This document shows positions 8,457 through 17,633 of a stretch of 60,472 bases of DNA, in pieces. Within the stretch, counting starts at the first letter, position 1, and each line of letters starts with the position of its first letter. The stretch is from Myxococcus xanthus (lineage in GTDB: Bacteria; Myxococcota; Myxococcia; Myxococcales; Myxococcaceae): contig NZ_JABFNS010000043.1 in the NCBI RefSeq assembly GCF_013116825.1, positions 1 to 60,472 on the forward strand. The letters run 5' to 3'. The notes under the pieces are model-generated. The model saw only the letters and a list, made by a program, of their open reading frames with translations, made no database searches and was not told the DNA's origin. The translations under genes were made by a program, and so were the position numbers.

Positions 8457-8504
8457 TTCCTCCGCCGGGGGCCCGGAGCACGGGGCCGCCGGCGTTGTTG
8501 CGCT

Positions 8505-9146
8505 TCAGCGCCAGGACAGCGCGTACTCCGTGTCGAGCAGGCCCAGCTCACGCCCCTGCACCCCGATGTCGCGCGCGCCCACGGCTTCCAGGACGGCGTG
8601 CAGGACACCCTCATGGTACGCCGTGGGCATGAAGTCCCGCTTCATGACGAAGCGGCCGCTGCGTGGGCCTGTCCACACCATGGTCCGCTCGCCGTAGCTC
8701 ACCGCCGCCAGGAACCCGGTGGGGAGCTGTCCCAGCAGCAGCCGGGGCTCGTCATAGGCGAGCATCAGCAGGGTGCGGCCCGCGACGGACTCCAGGAAGT
8801 CATGCGCGGCCTTCTGGCCCATGACGCGATGAGCGGCGGCCAGGCCCCCGCAATGTTCGGAGAGCAGGTCGGCGGCCTGGAAGGCCAGCGGCAGGAATTG
8901 GGTGATGGGGTAGCTGAAGAAGTCGATGTAGCGCTTCTCCGGCAGGGACTGGCGGCAGCGCTGCTCCAGGGCGGAGCCGCCCACGCGCCGCACCGTCTCC
9001 AGGACCCCCCGGAAGAACATGCCGCGCGCGGTGTCCTCGGGGGTGGCGAGCGCGCAGCGCTGACGCAGCTCGCGCAAGGCATCCGGCTCCAGGGGCTGAG
9101 GCGGCGCGGGGTCTCGCGCCAGGCGCGAGGTCAATCTCAATTCCAT
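8505..9146 (-). CDS. DUF2378 (TIGR02265) family protein
   Basis: This is a 213-aa cytosolic protein with no signal peptide. It belongs to a large paralogous family of Myxococcus: an N-terminal stretch (EDTARGMFFRGVLETVRRVG), the YIDFFSYPITQFLPLAFQAA segment and a C-terminal YHEGVLHAVLEAVGA helix match that group. The fold has been compared with heme/NO-binding-like sensors, but no haem ligand can be pointed to here and the function is unknown. It stands alone, convergent with the CARDB-like lipoprotein. Confidence 0.75.
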   Translation of the reverse strand: MELRLTSRLARDPAPPQPLEPDALRELRQRCALATPEDTARGMFFRGVLETVRRVGGSALEQRCRQSLPEKRYIDFFSYPITQFLPLAFQAADLLSEHCGGLAAAHRVMGQKAAHDFLESVAGRTLLMLAYDEPRLLLGQLPTGFLAAVSYGERTMVWTGPRSGRFVMKRDFMPTAYHEGVLHAVLEAVGARDIGVQGRELGLLDTEYALSWR

Positions 9147-9658
9147 TGCGGGGGGACTCCAGAAGAAAGGGGGGCGCCGTCAGGCCGAAGCCAGACGTGC
9201 TGTGCTCCAGGGTGGATGCCGGCCCCCACATGCGCGGCGAATGTCCTGGCCGCCCATGCCCAAACTCACGCGTCCGGCCGCGGGCCTCCGGTCCAGGAGG
9301 CTGCACAGACAGGTCGCGGAAGTGTTGCCGTAATGATGCACATTGCATGGAGTGGTTTCGCGAGGCAACCCTGGTCATTGAATTTCGGTGGAGGGATTGG
9401 CCGCCCCCTCAATGACAGACATGGCGAGTAGGGCCGGATGGACCCGGTGCCGGACGGGCCACGCGGGCTGGCGCCTGGACGTCTGTCCGGTGCATGGCGG
9501 CGTACCGGCGAGAGAATGTGTGGTGCCGGGTACGACACTTTTCGCTGAGGGTGCGAGGCGGGAGACTACCCTCCATATCGGTATTTCGCCTAAGGACGTG
9601 CTGGGTTATAAGTCGCAGGAAAACTCGTGACCGAGCGCGACCTGTTCCCGGGCAGGGC
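9147..9658. other. Intergenic region, about 510 bp
   Basis: This divergent region separates the DUF2378 gene and the XRE regulator. It contains a small palindrome ATGCA-CAT-TGCAT at 9336-9348 and a wider inverted repeat (TCATTGA about 9378-9384 with TCAATGA about 9410-9416). No reading frame in it resembles a known protein. Promoters of both flanking genes should lie here. Confidence 0.4.
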
Positions 9659-9691
9659 GTGAGCTTGGCCCGTACTCACAAGGTTGACGCA

Positions 9692-10153
9692 GTGAAGACC
9701 CACCTTGAAGGTCCTGCTCCTCCCCGCAAGCGGCCCCAGCCCCGAAGCCCGGCGGAGCGCGCCCGGAAGTCGCGCGAGCAGCTGGAGAGCCGCCTGGCGG
9801 AGAGCGTTGGCGAGGCGGCGCGAGGCGCGCGGCTGCTCGCGGGGCTTACCCAGGCGGATGTCGCGGAGCGTGTGGGTATCGCCGCGGAAGTCTATGGGCG
9901 CATGGAGCGGGGGAAGATGATGCCCAGCGTGCCGACCCTGTTCCGGCTGTGCCTGGCACTGCGGTTGTCGGCGGACGTCGGGCTGGGGCTCGCCACGGCG
10001 GCCAGCGTCGGCGCCGCGCTCTGGGAAGGAGACTCCGGGCACAGGGACCAGTCGCCGGAGATGCGGAAGGTGCTCCGAACGCTGCGGCGCATGTCGCGCA
10101 GCCAGCTCAACCTGATGAACCAGGTCGCGGCCGCCATCCTGCCTGAGCGGTGA
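9692..10153 (+). CDS. XRE-type helix-turn-helix regulator
   Basis: The protein has 153 aa from GTG 9692, which has AAGG about 8 bp upstream; GTG 9659 would add 11 residues and cannot be excluded. After a basic Pro/Arg-rich leader comes a classical Cro/CI fold: ARLLAGLTQADVAERVGIAA for helices 1-3, then YGRMERGKMMPSVPTLFRLC. The last 60 residues (MRKVLRTLRRMSRSQLNLMN) form an amphipathic helix, perhaps for dimerisation. It is a single gene ahead of the TonB receptor and on the same strand, separated by 276 bp. Its target is not visible. Confidence 0.8.
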   Translation: MKTHLEGPAPPRKRPQPRSPAERARKSREQLESRLAESVGEAARGARLLAGLTQADVAERVGIAAEVYGRMERGKMMPSVPTLFRLCLALRLSADVGLGLATAASVGAALWEGDSGHRDQSPEMRKVLRTLRRMSRSQLNLMNQVAAAILPER

Positions 10154-10429
10154 GGGCCGGGCTCCGGACGGTGAGGCATTGACCGTCCGGAGGGGCGCTT
10201 CCCACGCGTGGATGGCGGTGCCGGTGTGCGTGCGTCCAGCCGAGGCCGGGACTCCGGGCACGTTGGGGAACCCAAGGCTGCGCTTGCCATTGGGCCGAGA
10301 GCAGGGCTGGCAATGCGCCGCGCCCAGGGCTGACGCGGCCCGCGCGGGTCCACCCCGAGGCGCTTGTCACTCCGACGTCTCCCTGGCCTCATGGGGGACA
10401 GGGTGCGCCGCGCCCTGCCTGGTGAGGGA

Positions 10430-13279
10430 ATGACCCGCGGACTTGGGTGGTGGACAGTCAGGCGAGCAACGCGAACGGCGGCCGCCGTGGTGGCCCTGTT
10501 CATGCTTGGGACTCGGGCGCACGCACAGGACGCGGGGACGACGGAGGACGGGGGCGCGGCCCGGGCCGAGCGGGAGCTGCAACGCACCGACGCGGGCTGG
10601 GCCGTGGAGACGGATGCGCCCTTGTCGGAGGACGCGGGCGTTCCCGAGCCCGCGTTCACTCCGCCCGTGATGGTGCAGGACTCGCCCGCTCCCTATCCGC
10701 CGGGGCTGGCGTCCGACGGCGTCGCGGGGGGGGTGAAGCTGGAGCTGCTCATCGACGACGCGGGCCAGGTGGAGTCCGCCACGCTGGTGGAAGGGCTGCA
10801 TCCCTTGTTGGACCGGGCGGCGCTGCACGCGGCGCCGTCGCTGCGCTTCGCCCCCGCCACCCTGGACGGCCTGCCGGTGGCCGTGCGCCTCTTCTTCGAG
10901 TACCGCTTCGAGGCGCCCGAGCCGGCCATGTCCGAGGGGGCCACGCCCGCGGCGCCCATCACCCTGAAGGGCCTGGTGCGCGCCAAGGGCAACCGCCGGC
11001 CGCTGGTAGGGGCCACGCTGGTGTCGGACGCGCATCCGGACGCGCCGGTGCAGGCGGACGTGGACGGACGCTTCGAGGCGCGCTGGCCCGCGGGCGTGCA
11101 TGCGGTGCGCATCACCGCCCCCGGCCACAAGCCCGGCGTCTTCCGCGAGGGCCTGAAGGCGAACGAGGCGCTGGAGGTGGTGTACGGGCTGGAGCCGCTC
11201 ATCATCAACCCGTACGAGACGGTGGTGCGGGGAGACCGCGAGCGCACGGAGGTGAGCCGCGTCACCCTGCATGACGCGGAGCTGCGCGAGGTTCCTGGCA
11301 CCATGGGGGACCCCTTCCGCGTCGTCATGCTGCTGCCCGGCGTGGGCAGCATGGTGTCCGGCGTGGCCTACCCGGTGGTGCGCGGCAGCCAGCCCGCGGC
11401 CACGGGCTACTTCCTGGATGGCATCCGCGTCCCCATCCTCTTCCACCTGTTCCTGGGCCCGGCCGTCATCCACCCGGACTTCATCGACGCCATCGACTTC
11501 TATCCAGGCTCGCCGCCGCCCCGGTATGGGCGGTTGATGGGCGGCGCCATCGACGGGCGTCTCAGCCGCCCGCGGGATGACGGCGTCCACGGCAGCGCCT
11601 ACGCGGACCTCATCAACGCGGGCTTCTTCATCGAGACGCCGTTCAAGGACACCGGCACCAACGTCAGCCTGGCCGGCCGCTATTCCTATACGCCCTGGCT
11701 CATCGCCCTGGCGGCGAACCAGCTCCAGTCGCCGCCCCCTCCCGGGCGGGAGAACCCCAAGGTGGTGCTCGACTTCTGGGATTATCAGGGCCGGGTGGAG
11801 CAGCGACTGGGCGAGGGCACGCTGCGCCTGTTTGCCTTTGGCTCCTCGGACACCTTCGGCTCGGAGGCCCAGGACGCCTGGGGCGACACCGCGATGCAAT
11901 CCATCATCTTCCACCGGGTGGACCTGCGGCACCGGCACCCCGTGGGGCCCGGTGAGCTGGAGGTGGGCGGGACGTGGGGGCTGGACCGCTTCGCCATCGT
12001 CAGCCGCAGTCCCCCTGGCGAGGCCACCGAAATCCATATCGACCAGGGGCACTGGTCCGCGCGCCTGGGCTACACCGCGACGCTGTCCCCCAGCGCCACG
12101 CTGCGTGCCGGGGCGGACGTGGAGCACAAGCGCGCCATCGTCGAGCTGCTCCAGCAGGACGGCGGCTCCGACGCGGACGTCGAGGTGGCGCCCGTGGCGC
12201 TGGGGACCTTCATGGGCGCGTGGACGGAGCTGGTGTGGCAGCCCCATGAGAAGTGGGCCGTGGTGCCCGGCCTGCGCGTGGACAACTACCACCTGTCGCC
12301 GGGGATTGATCGTCGCGCGCTGGAGCCGCGTCTCACCGTGCGTCACAAGGTGTCGGAGGCGCTCACGCTCAAGGGCGGGGCGGGCCTCTTCCATCAGCCG
12401 CCCACCACCCTCATCAGCCTGCCCGTGGTGGACGTGGGGAGCCTGCTGCTGGGGCTCCAGCAAGGCGTGCAGCTCTCCGTCGGCGCGGAATGGAAGGCGT
12501 GGCGCGGTCTGGAGGTGGGGCTGGACGTCTACCTCAACCCCATGCTGCGGACCCTCGAGCTGACGCCCTTCGCCGACGAAGGCATGGTGGACGACGACAC
12601 GCCGGACACCGGAACTCCTCCCGCGGGCTCGCGCCGCGGCATGCAGTTGGGGGACGGCGGCGGCATCCCCGACCGCTCGGACTTCGACTTCCCGGACTTC
12701 CGCGGCAGCGGCATGGCCTACGGCATGGAGTTCCTGCTGCGCCACCCGCTGGGCGACAACTGGTTCGGCTGGCTGTCGTATTCGCTCCAGCGGAGCACGC
12801 GCCGCACGCGCTTCCACCGCTACGACGCGGAGGGCCACCGGGTGGGCGAGGCGGAGGCGAACCTGCCCTTCGCCTTCGACCAGACGCACATCCTCAACCT
12901 GGTGCTCAGCTACAAGTTCGCCAACAACATCACGCTGGGCGGGGTGCTTCACTTCAATACCGGGCGCCCTGAGTACGGCACCCTGGGCACGCAGACGCAC
13001 CGCCCTGGCGAAGACGCCTCCGGCAGGCCCGCCTGGGTCAAGGTGGACAGGGACCGCGTGGACCGGCTGCCGGCCTTCCTCCGGTTCGACGTGCGGCTGT
13101 CCAGGTCGTGGGTCTACGACACCTTCAGCCTGGAGGCGTATCTGGACATGCTCAACGTCACGCTCCGTCGGGAGACGTTGGGCTTCGAGTACGAGGGCGG
13201 CAACGGCTTCCCGCTGCGCAAGGACGCGGTGGGGCTCCCCATCGCCCTGCCCATCCTGGGCGTGAAGGGGCGTTACTGA
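10430..13279 (+). CDS. TonB-dependent receptor with an N-terminal TonB_C domain
   Basis: This 949-aa outer-membrane protein starts at ATG 10430, giving a signal peptide ending near AHAQ; upstream in-frame starts lengthen the n-region without improving it. After a Glu/Ala-rich linker, residues about 75-160 form a TonB C-terminal domain (PYPPGLASDGVAGGVKLELL, then ATLVEGLHPLLDRAAL). A carboxypeptidase-regulatory-like fold follows (IRV-type strands around VDGRFEARWPAGVHAVRITA). Next is a plug (MGDPFRVVMLLPGVGSMVSG, then YFLDGIRVPILFHL), and a 22-strand-type barrel ends with ILGVKGRY. The fused TonB_C domain is unusual for a receptor, although this arrangement recurs in myxobacteria. The substrate is unknown. 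No exbB/exbD or tonB gene lies nearby. Confidence 0.85.
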   Translation: MTRGLGWWTVRRATRTAAAVVALFMLGTRAHAQDAGTTEDGGAARAERELQRTDAGWAVETDAPLSEDAGVPEPAFTPPVMVQDSPAPYPPGLASDGVAGGVKLELLIDDAGQVESATLVEGLHPLLDRAALHAAPSLRFAPATLDGLPVAVRLFFEYRFEAPEPAMSEGATPAAPITLKGLVRAKGNRRPLVGATLVSDAHPDAPVQADVDGRFEARWPAGVHAVRITAPGHKPGVFREGLKANEALEVVYGLEPLIINPYETVVRGDRERTEVSRVTLHDAELREVPGTMGDPFRVVMLLPGVGSMVSGVAYPVVRGSQPAATGYFLDGIRVPILFHLFLGPAVIHPDFIDAIDFYPGSPPPRYGRLMGGAIDGRLSRPRDDGVHGSAYADLINAGFFIETPFKDTGTNVSLAGRYSYTPWLIALAANQLQSPPPPGRENPKVVLDFWDYQGRVEQRLGEGTLRLFAFGSSDTFGSEAQDAWGDTAMQSIIFHRVDLRHRHPVGPGELEVGGTWGLDRFAIVSRSPPGEATEIHIDQGHWSARLGYTATLSPSATLRAGADVEHKRAIVELLQQDGGSDADVEVAPVALGTFMGAWTELVWQPHEKWAVVPGLRVDNYHLSPGIDRRALEPRLTVRHKVSEALTLKGGAGLFHQPPTTLISLPVVDVGSLLLGLQQGVQLSVGAEWKAWRGLEVGLDVYLNPMLRTLELTPFADEGMVDDDTPDTGTPPAGSRRGMQLGDGGGIPDRSDFDFPDFRGSGMAYGMEFLLRHPLGDNWFGWLSYSLQRSTRRTRFHRYDAEGHRVGEAEANLPFAFDQTHILNLVLSYKFANNITLGGVLHFNTGRPEYGTLGTQTHRPGEDASGRPAWVKVDRDRVDRLPAFLRFDVRLSRSWVYDTFSLEAYLDMLNVTLRRETLGFEYEGGNGFPLRKDAVGLPIALPILGVKGRY

Positions 13280-13456
13280 GCACGCGGACTGATGGATAGC
13301 GCACGCTTGGCGCCGCGCCTTCGCCTTCATCCGGGCACGATGGCGCGCCACGCGGTGTAATTCCGCGCCGCCAGTTGTTCCGGGGGCCAGTCCGCTCCTG
13401 GGGGCCCGGAGACGTCGGGCCGAGTTCCTGACCACCGCACACCAGGTGACTTCTTC

Positions 13457-15778
13457 ATGTCGCAGGACGGGATTCCGACGATGGTGCCGTTGCAGCGGGG
13501 GGGCATCCCTTTCAGCCGGGGGGCCACCGTGGCCAGCCGGCTGACGCTGACGCACCTGCGGATTTCGGATGAAGGCCCCCATCGCCAGGCGAAGGCCGTT
13601 TCGGATGCCCCCGCCGTGCTGCTGGTGGATGACCATGTGTCGAACCTGGTGTCGCTGGAGGCCATCCTCGAGCCGCTGGGCATCCGCATGGACAAGGCCT
13701 GTTCGGGGGAGCAGGCCCTGCGCTTCCTGCTGCGCGAGGACTACGCCGTCATCCTGCTGGACGTGCGGATGGCGGGGCTGAGCGGCTTCGAGACGGCGGC
13801 GCTCATCAAGCAGCGTGAGCGCACGCGCAACGTCCCCATCATCTTCCTCACCGCCTACGGCCGGGATGACACGGAGCTCGTCACCGGCTACGCCACCGGC
13901 GCGGTGGACTTCCTCCAGAAGCCCTTTCCGCCGGAGGTGCTGCGCTCGAAGGTGTCCGTCTTCGTGGAGCTGTTCCGCGCGCAGCAGCAGGTGCGGCGCC
14001 AGTCGGAGCTGCTGCGGCAGAAGGAAGCCGAGGCGCGGGATGCCGCGCTGAGGGCCGCGGGCTACATCGACCGGTTGCGGGACTTCACCGCCCGGCTGTC
14101 GGAGGCGGCCACCGTGCCGCAGGTGTGCCGCGCGCTCTTCGAACAAGGGCTGGTGGCCGCTGGCGCGAAGGCGGGCACCGTCAACCTCCTGGACGCGGAG
14201 GGCGAGGCGCTGGAGGTGGTGGATGCCATTGGCTACCCGGAGAGCGTGCTGAGCCGGTGGCGGCGCATCCCGATGACGGCGGCCATGCCGCTGGTGGAGT
14301 CGCTGCGGGAGCAGCAGGCCATCTGGGTGGGGTCGCCGGAGGAGTGGAGCGCGCGTTATCCGCTCATGGATACGCGAGGCCTTCACGAGGCGGCGCTCGC
14401 GCTGCCCTTGCTGGTGAAGGGACGGGCGCTGGGCGCTATTGGCCTGTCCTTCGCGCGGCCCCGGACCTTCACGGAGATGGACCGGGCCTTCTTCACCGCG
14501 CTGGCGCATGCGTGTGCCCAGGCGTTGGACCGGGTCCACCTGACGGCGGAGGAGCGCCGGGCCCATGCCGTGGCCCGGGCCGCCGCCGCCCGGCTGCAGA
14601 TGCTCACGGAAGCGTCCGACGCCTTCGATGCGACGAACCGCGACCTGTCCGTGCTGCTGGACACCATCACCCGCCAGGTCGCCTACTTCCTGGGGGACAC
14701 GTGCACGCTGTGCCTGCTGTCCGACGACGGGACGCGGCTGGAGGTGGCGGCCAGCCACTCCAATCAGGGGGAGGATGGGGCGCCGCTGCTCCCCGGCGAG
14801 GGGCTGGGCGACTTCGTGCTCCGCGGCGGACGGCCGCTCCTGGTGCCCGAGCTGTCGGAAGACCAACAGCGGGAGCTGGGGCAGGGCGAGGCGCTGCGCA
14901 GCCTGCTGTGCGTGCCGCTGCGGACGCGGGGCAGGGGGGTGGGAACGCTGTCGGTGGGGCGCATGGGCCCGGGCCGGAGCTTCACCCAGGAGGACCAGGA
15001 GCTGGTGGAGGAGCTGGCGGCGAAGGCGGCGCTCTCCATCGAGAACGCGCGCCTGTTCGCGGAGCAGCAGCGGTCGCAAGAGGAGCTGCGCCGGCGCGCC
15101 GAGTTCGAACAGCAGCTGGTGGGCATCGTCTCCCACGACTTGCGCAATCCCCTGGCGGCCATCTCCATGTCGGCGGGGCTGCTGGAGAAGAAGGGGGCGT
15201 TGACGGAGCCGCAGAAGCGCATGGTGTGGCGCATTGGCCAGGCCACCGAGCGCGCGGCCCGGATGATTCGCGACCTGCTGGACTTCACCAAGGCCCGGCT
15301 GGGCGGCGGCATTGCCCTGCACCGTCAGACCACCGATTTGCGGGAGGTGGTGCACCAGGTGGTGGATGAGCTCCTGGTGGCCAACCCCGGGCGTCACGTG
15401 GAGGTGGCGGTGGAGGGCGAGGTGCGCGGCGAATGGGATTCGGACCGCATCGCCCAGGTGCTCACGAACCTGCTGGGCAATGCCCTGGCCTACAGCCCCG
15501 CGGACGCCCCGGTGCGGGTGGAAACGCGGCTGGAGGGCGAGGCCGCGCTGCTGTCTGTCTTCAACGGGGGCGCCCCCATCCCCCGTGAGTTGCTGCCTCG
15601 CCTGTTCGAGCCGCTGACACGGGGCGCGTTGAAGGAGGGCCAGTCCACCCGCAGCATCGGCCTGGGGCTCTACATCGTGCAGGACATCGTGCGGGGCCAC
15701 GGCGGCGGCGTGGAGGTGGTGTCCTCCGAGCAGCACGGCACCACCTTCACCGTGCGCCTGCCACGTGCGGCGGGCTGA
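13457..15778 (+). CDS. Hybrid histidine kinase: receiver - GAF - GAF - HisKA - HATPase
   Basis: This 773-aa soluble kinase begins with a full receiver domain (acidic pair in LLVDDH, phospho-acceptor D102 in LLDVRM, lysine in LQKPFP). Two GAF-like sensor domains follow (about residues 200-370 and 385-540). The HisKA box has H560 in SHDLRNPLAAI, and the HATPase has N box NLLGNALAYS and G box GLGLYIVQDIV. There are no membrane segments, so the signal is cytosolic. The N-terminal receiver suggests input from another kinase. The start ATG lies 177 bp after the TonB receptor, so it probably has its own promoter. Confidence 0.9.
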   Translation: MSQDGIPTMVPLQRGGIPFSRGATVASRLTLTHLRISDEGPHRQAKAVSDAPAVLLVDDHVSNLVSLEAILEPLGIRMDKACSGEQALRFLLREDYAVILLDVRMAGLSGFETAALIKQRERTRNVPIIFLTAYGRDDTELVTGYATGAVDFLQKPFPPEVLRSKVSVFVELFRAQQQVRRQSELLRQKEAEARDAALRAAGYIDRLRDFTARLSEAATVPQVCRALFEQGLVAAGAKAGTVNLLDAEGEALEVVDAIGYPESVLSRWRRIPMTAAMPLVESLREQQAIWVGSPEEWSARYPLMDTRGLHEAALALPLLVKGRALGAIGLSFARPRTFTEMDRAFFTALAHACAQALDRVHLTAEERRAHAVARAAAARLQMLTEASDAFDATNRDLSVLLDTITRQVAYFLGDTCTLCLLSDDGTRLEVAASHSNQGEDGAPLLPGEGLGDFVLRGGRPLLVPELSEDQQRELGQGEALRSLLCVPLRTRGRGVGTLSVGRMGPGRSFTQEDQELVEELAAKAALSIENARLFAEQQRSQEELRRRAEFEQQLVGIVSHDLRNPLAAISMSAGLLEKKGALTEPQKRMVWRIGQATERAARMIRDLLDFTKARLGGGIALHRQTTDLREVVHQVVDELLVANPGRHVEVAVEGEVRGEWDSDRIAQVLTNLLGNALAYSPADAPVRVETRLEGEAALLSVFNGGAPIPRELLPRLFEPLTRGALKEGQSTRSIGLGLYIVQDIVRGHGGGVEVVSSEQHGTTFTVRLPRAAG

Positions 15779-16192
15779 GCCGCCCGTCCCGTCCATCGAT
15801 TGGCTCTCCGATGTGGGAGACCTCCACGGTGACGGCCCATGCGTGCGGTACCAGGTCAAGCGGATGACAGGTGCCGCCACGACGCCGGGGCAGGCCTTGC
15901 TCGGCGGTGCCGCCGGCCCCGGGCTGCGCGGCGTCGCCATCATGGATTGAGCCGGTGTCCTGGGCGAACGCGCGGGGCCCTGGCCATTCGCGCAGGGCCA
16001 TTGCGGAAGGAGGACACCGCGGCGAGGGCCGGGCCGCGTGGCGCGTTGGCACTGGCGCGGAGTGAGCACTGAAGGTCGCGCCGGTACCCACGTACAAGTT
16101 CGCGCTCCCGGAGATTTGCCACTCTTGTCCCGTGTGCGTTCCGCGACCGGGCGTCGAGCGTCGGGGCTGGAGGGCATGCCAGGGGGACGTCG
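15779..16192. other. Intergenic region, 414 bp
   Basis: This lies between two same-strand histidine kinase genes. A 61-codon ORF (15765-15950) crosses it but overlaps the upstream kinase and looks like nothing known. I see no hairpin followed by T residues and no clear promoter. Confidence 0.4.
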
Positions 16193-17452
16193 ATGGGGGT
16201 GTGTCTGTCGTCGAAGTGGGGCTCCGCCTGGACCTGGACGACGCATGCGGGAGGCGCCGCGCCCTGCCTGCGCTTCGAGACGGTGCGAGGGCCGGCGGGG
16301 GAGGTGCTCGACTTGCGCCAGGCCGCGCTCGAGGCGTCCGCCGAGCCGGTGGCGCAGGATTGGGTCCTGCCTCCATGGGTGTCGCGCTGGGAGCAGGAGG
16401 GCGTGCGAGGGCTGCGCCTGGAGGACTGCGTGCGCGTGGTGGACACGGGCGAGCCGGTGTCCGTCGTGCTGCGCGTCACCCGCGAGGGCATGGAGGCGCG
16501 CTTCCGGGCCGTGGGCATGAAGGCGTTGGAGGCCTTCGTGCTGTGGCTGCTGCCCGATGACACGGACGACGCGCAGGCGCTCCGCGAGGCGCTGGAGCGT
16601 GAGCGCGAGGCCCGCCACCGGGCGGAGGGCGCGCTGGAGCACGCGACGGCCCGGCTGACCCGCGAGGCCCTGGATGGCAACGCGCGCCACCTCGCGCTGG
16701 AGCGGCTGACCGAGGAGGCGGAGTTTCGTGAGCGGTTCATCGGCATCCTCGGGCACGACCTGCGCAACCCCCTGAATGCCATTGCCCTGTCCGCGCGAGC
16801 CCTGGCGCAACGCACGCTGCCGGCGGCCCAGCAGCAGCAGTGCGCCCAGCGAATCGAGGCGAGCGCCGCGCGGATGGGCGCCATGATTTCCGACATCCTC
16901 GACCTCACCCGCGCGCGCCTGACGGGCGGCATCCCCCTGCACCTGGGGATGGTCAGCCTGGCCATCATCTGCCGGATGGTGGTGGAGGAGCTGGCCGCCG
17001 CGAATCCGGGCCGGCACATCACCCTGGACGTGGAGGGCGCGTCGGAGGGCTTCTGGGACGCGGACCGGATGGCGCAGGTGCTCAGCAACCTGGTGGGCAA
17101 CGCGCTGGAGCACGGCGCCGAGGACGCGCCCGTCCGGCTCAAATGTATCGCCGTGGACGGTGCGCAGGTCCTGGAGGTCCACAACATCGGGACGCCCATT
17201 CCGCCTCAACAACTGGAGACATTGTTCGACCCGTTCCGCCAGGTGGGCACGGCTCCCGGGAAGGGCCACCGTCGTGGCGCCGGTGGCCTGGGGCTGGGAC
17301 TCTTCATCGTGAAACAAATCGTCCAGGCGCACGGAGGCGCTGTGTGCGTGTCCTCCTCCGTGGCAGAGGGAACGACCTTTACGGTGAAAATGCCACGAGA
17401 CGCGCGACAGTCGCAGGAGCCCGCACCCTCGGGCGTGAGACATCGCGTGTGA
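16193..17452 (+). CDS. Cytosolic sensor histidine kinase
   Basis: This 419-aa kinase lacks membrane helices. The first 120 residues are an unrecognised input domain (FVLWLLPDDTDD near its end). A charged coiled coil follows (ALEREREARHRAEGALEHAT). HisKA has H188 in GHDLRNPLNAIAL. The ATPase has NLVGNALEHGAEDAPVRLK and the G2 box GLGLGLFIVKQIVQAHGG. No response regulator is adjacent, so it is an orphan kinase. The start ATG at 16193 (GGGGGACGTCG upstream) is likely, though the extreme N-terminus is not conserved enough to be sure. Confidence 0.85.
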   Translation: MGVCLSSKWGSAWTWTTHAGGAAPCLRFETVRGPAGEVLDLRQAALEASAEPVAQDWVLPPWVSRWEQEGVRGLRLEDCVRVVDTGEPVSVVLRVTREGMEARFRAVGMKALEAFVLWLLPDDTDDAQALREALEREREARHRAEGALEHATARLTREALDGNARHLALERLTEEAEFRERFIGILGHDLRNPLNAIALSARALAQRTLPAAQQQQCAQRIEASAARMGAMISDILDLTRARLTGGIPLHLGMVSLAIICRMVVEELAAANPGRHITLDVEGASEGFWDADRMAQVLSNLVGNALEHGAEDAPVRLKCIAVDGAQVLEVHNIGTPIPPQQLETLFDPFRQVGTAPGKGHRRGAGGLGLGLFIVKQIVQAHGGAVCVSSSVAEGTTFTVKMPRDARQSQEPAPSGVRHRV

Positions 17453-17633
17453 CTGCAACGTTGGCGGCTGGGCGGATTGGACGCTGAGCGTCAGCCGGCG
17501 CACGGACTACGTGTTTGCCGCATGACCGACGTGCGCGAACTGCCCGGGAGGGCACCTGTCAGAGAGGAAAAGAAGGACTACCGGTTATCTTGGCCGCGAG
17601 AAACGCGGCTACCCCCAAAAACCGGAGGCAGCC

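Noticed and set aside
15765..15950. Small gene after the first hybrid kinase
   Set aside because: It overlaps the kinase end, has no ribosome site and resembles no protein.
10367..17503. A 2378-codon minus-strand open frame
   Set aside because: It is the antisense shadow of the TonB receptor and two kinases in high-GC DNA. Its translation is rich in Arg, His, Gln and Gly without any domain.
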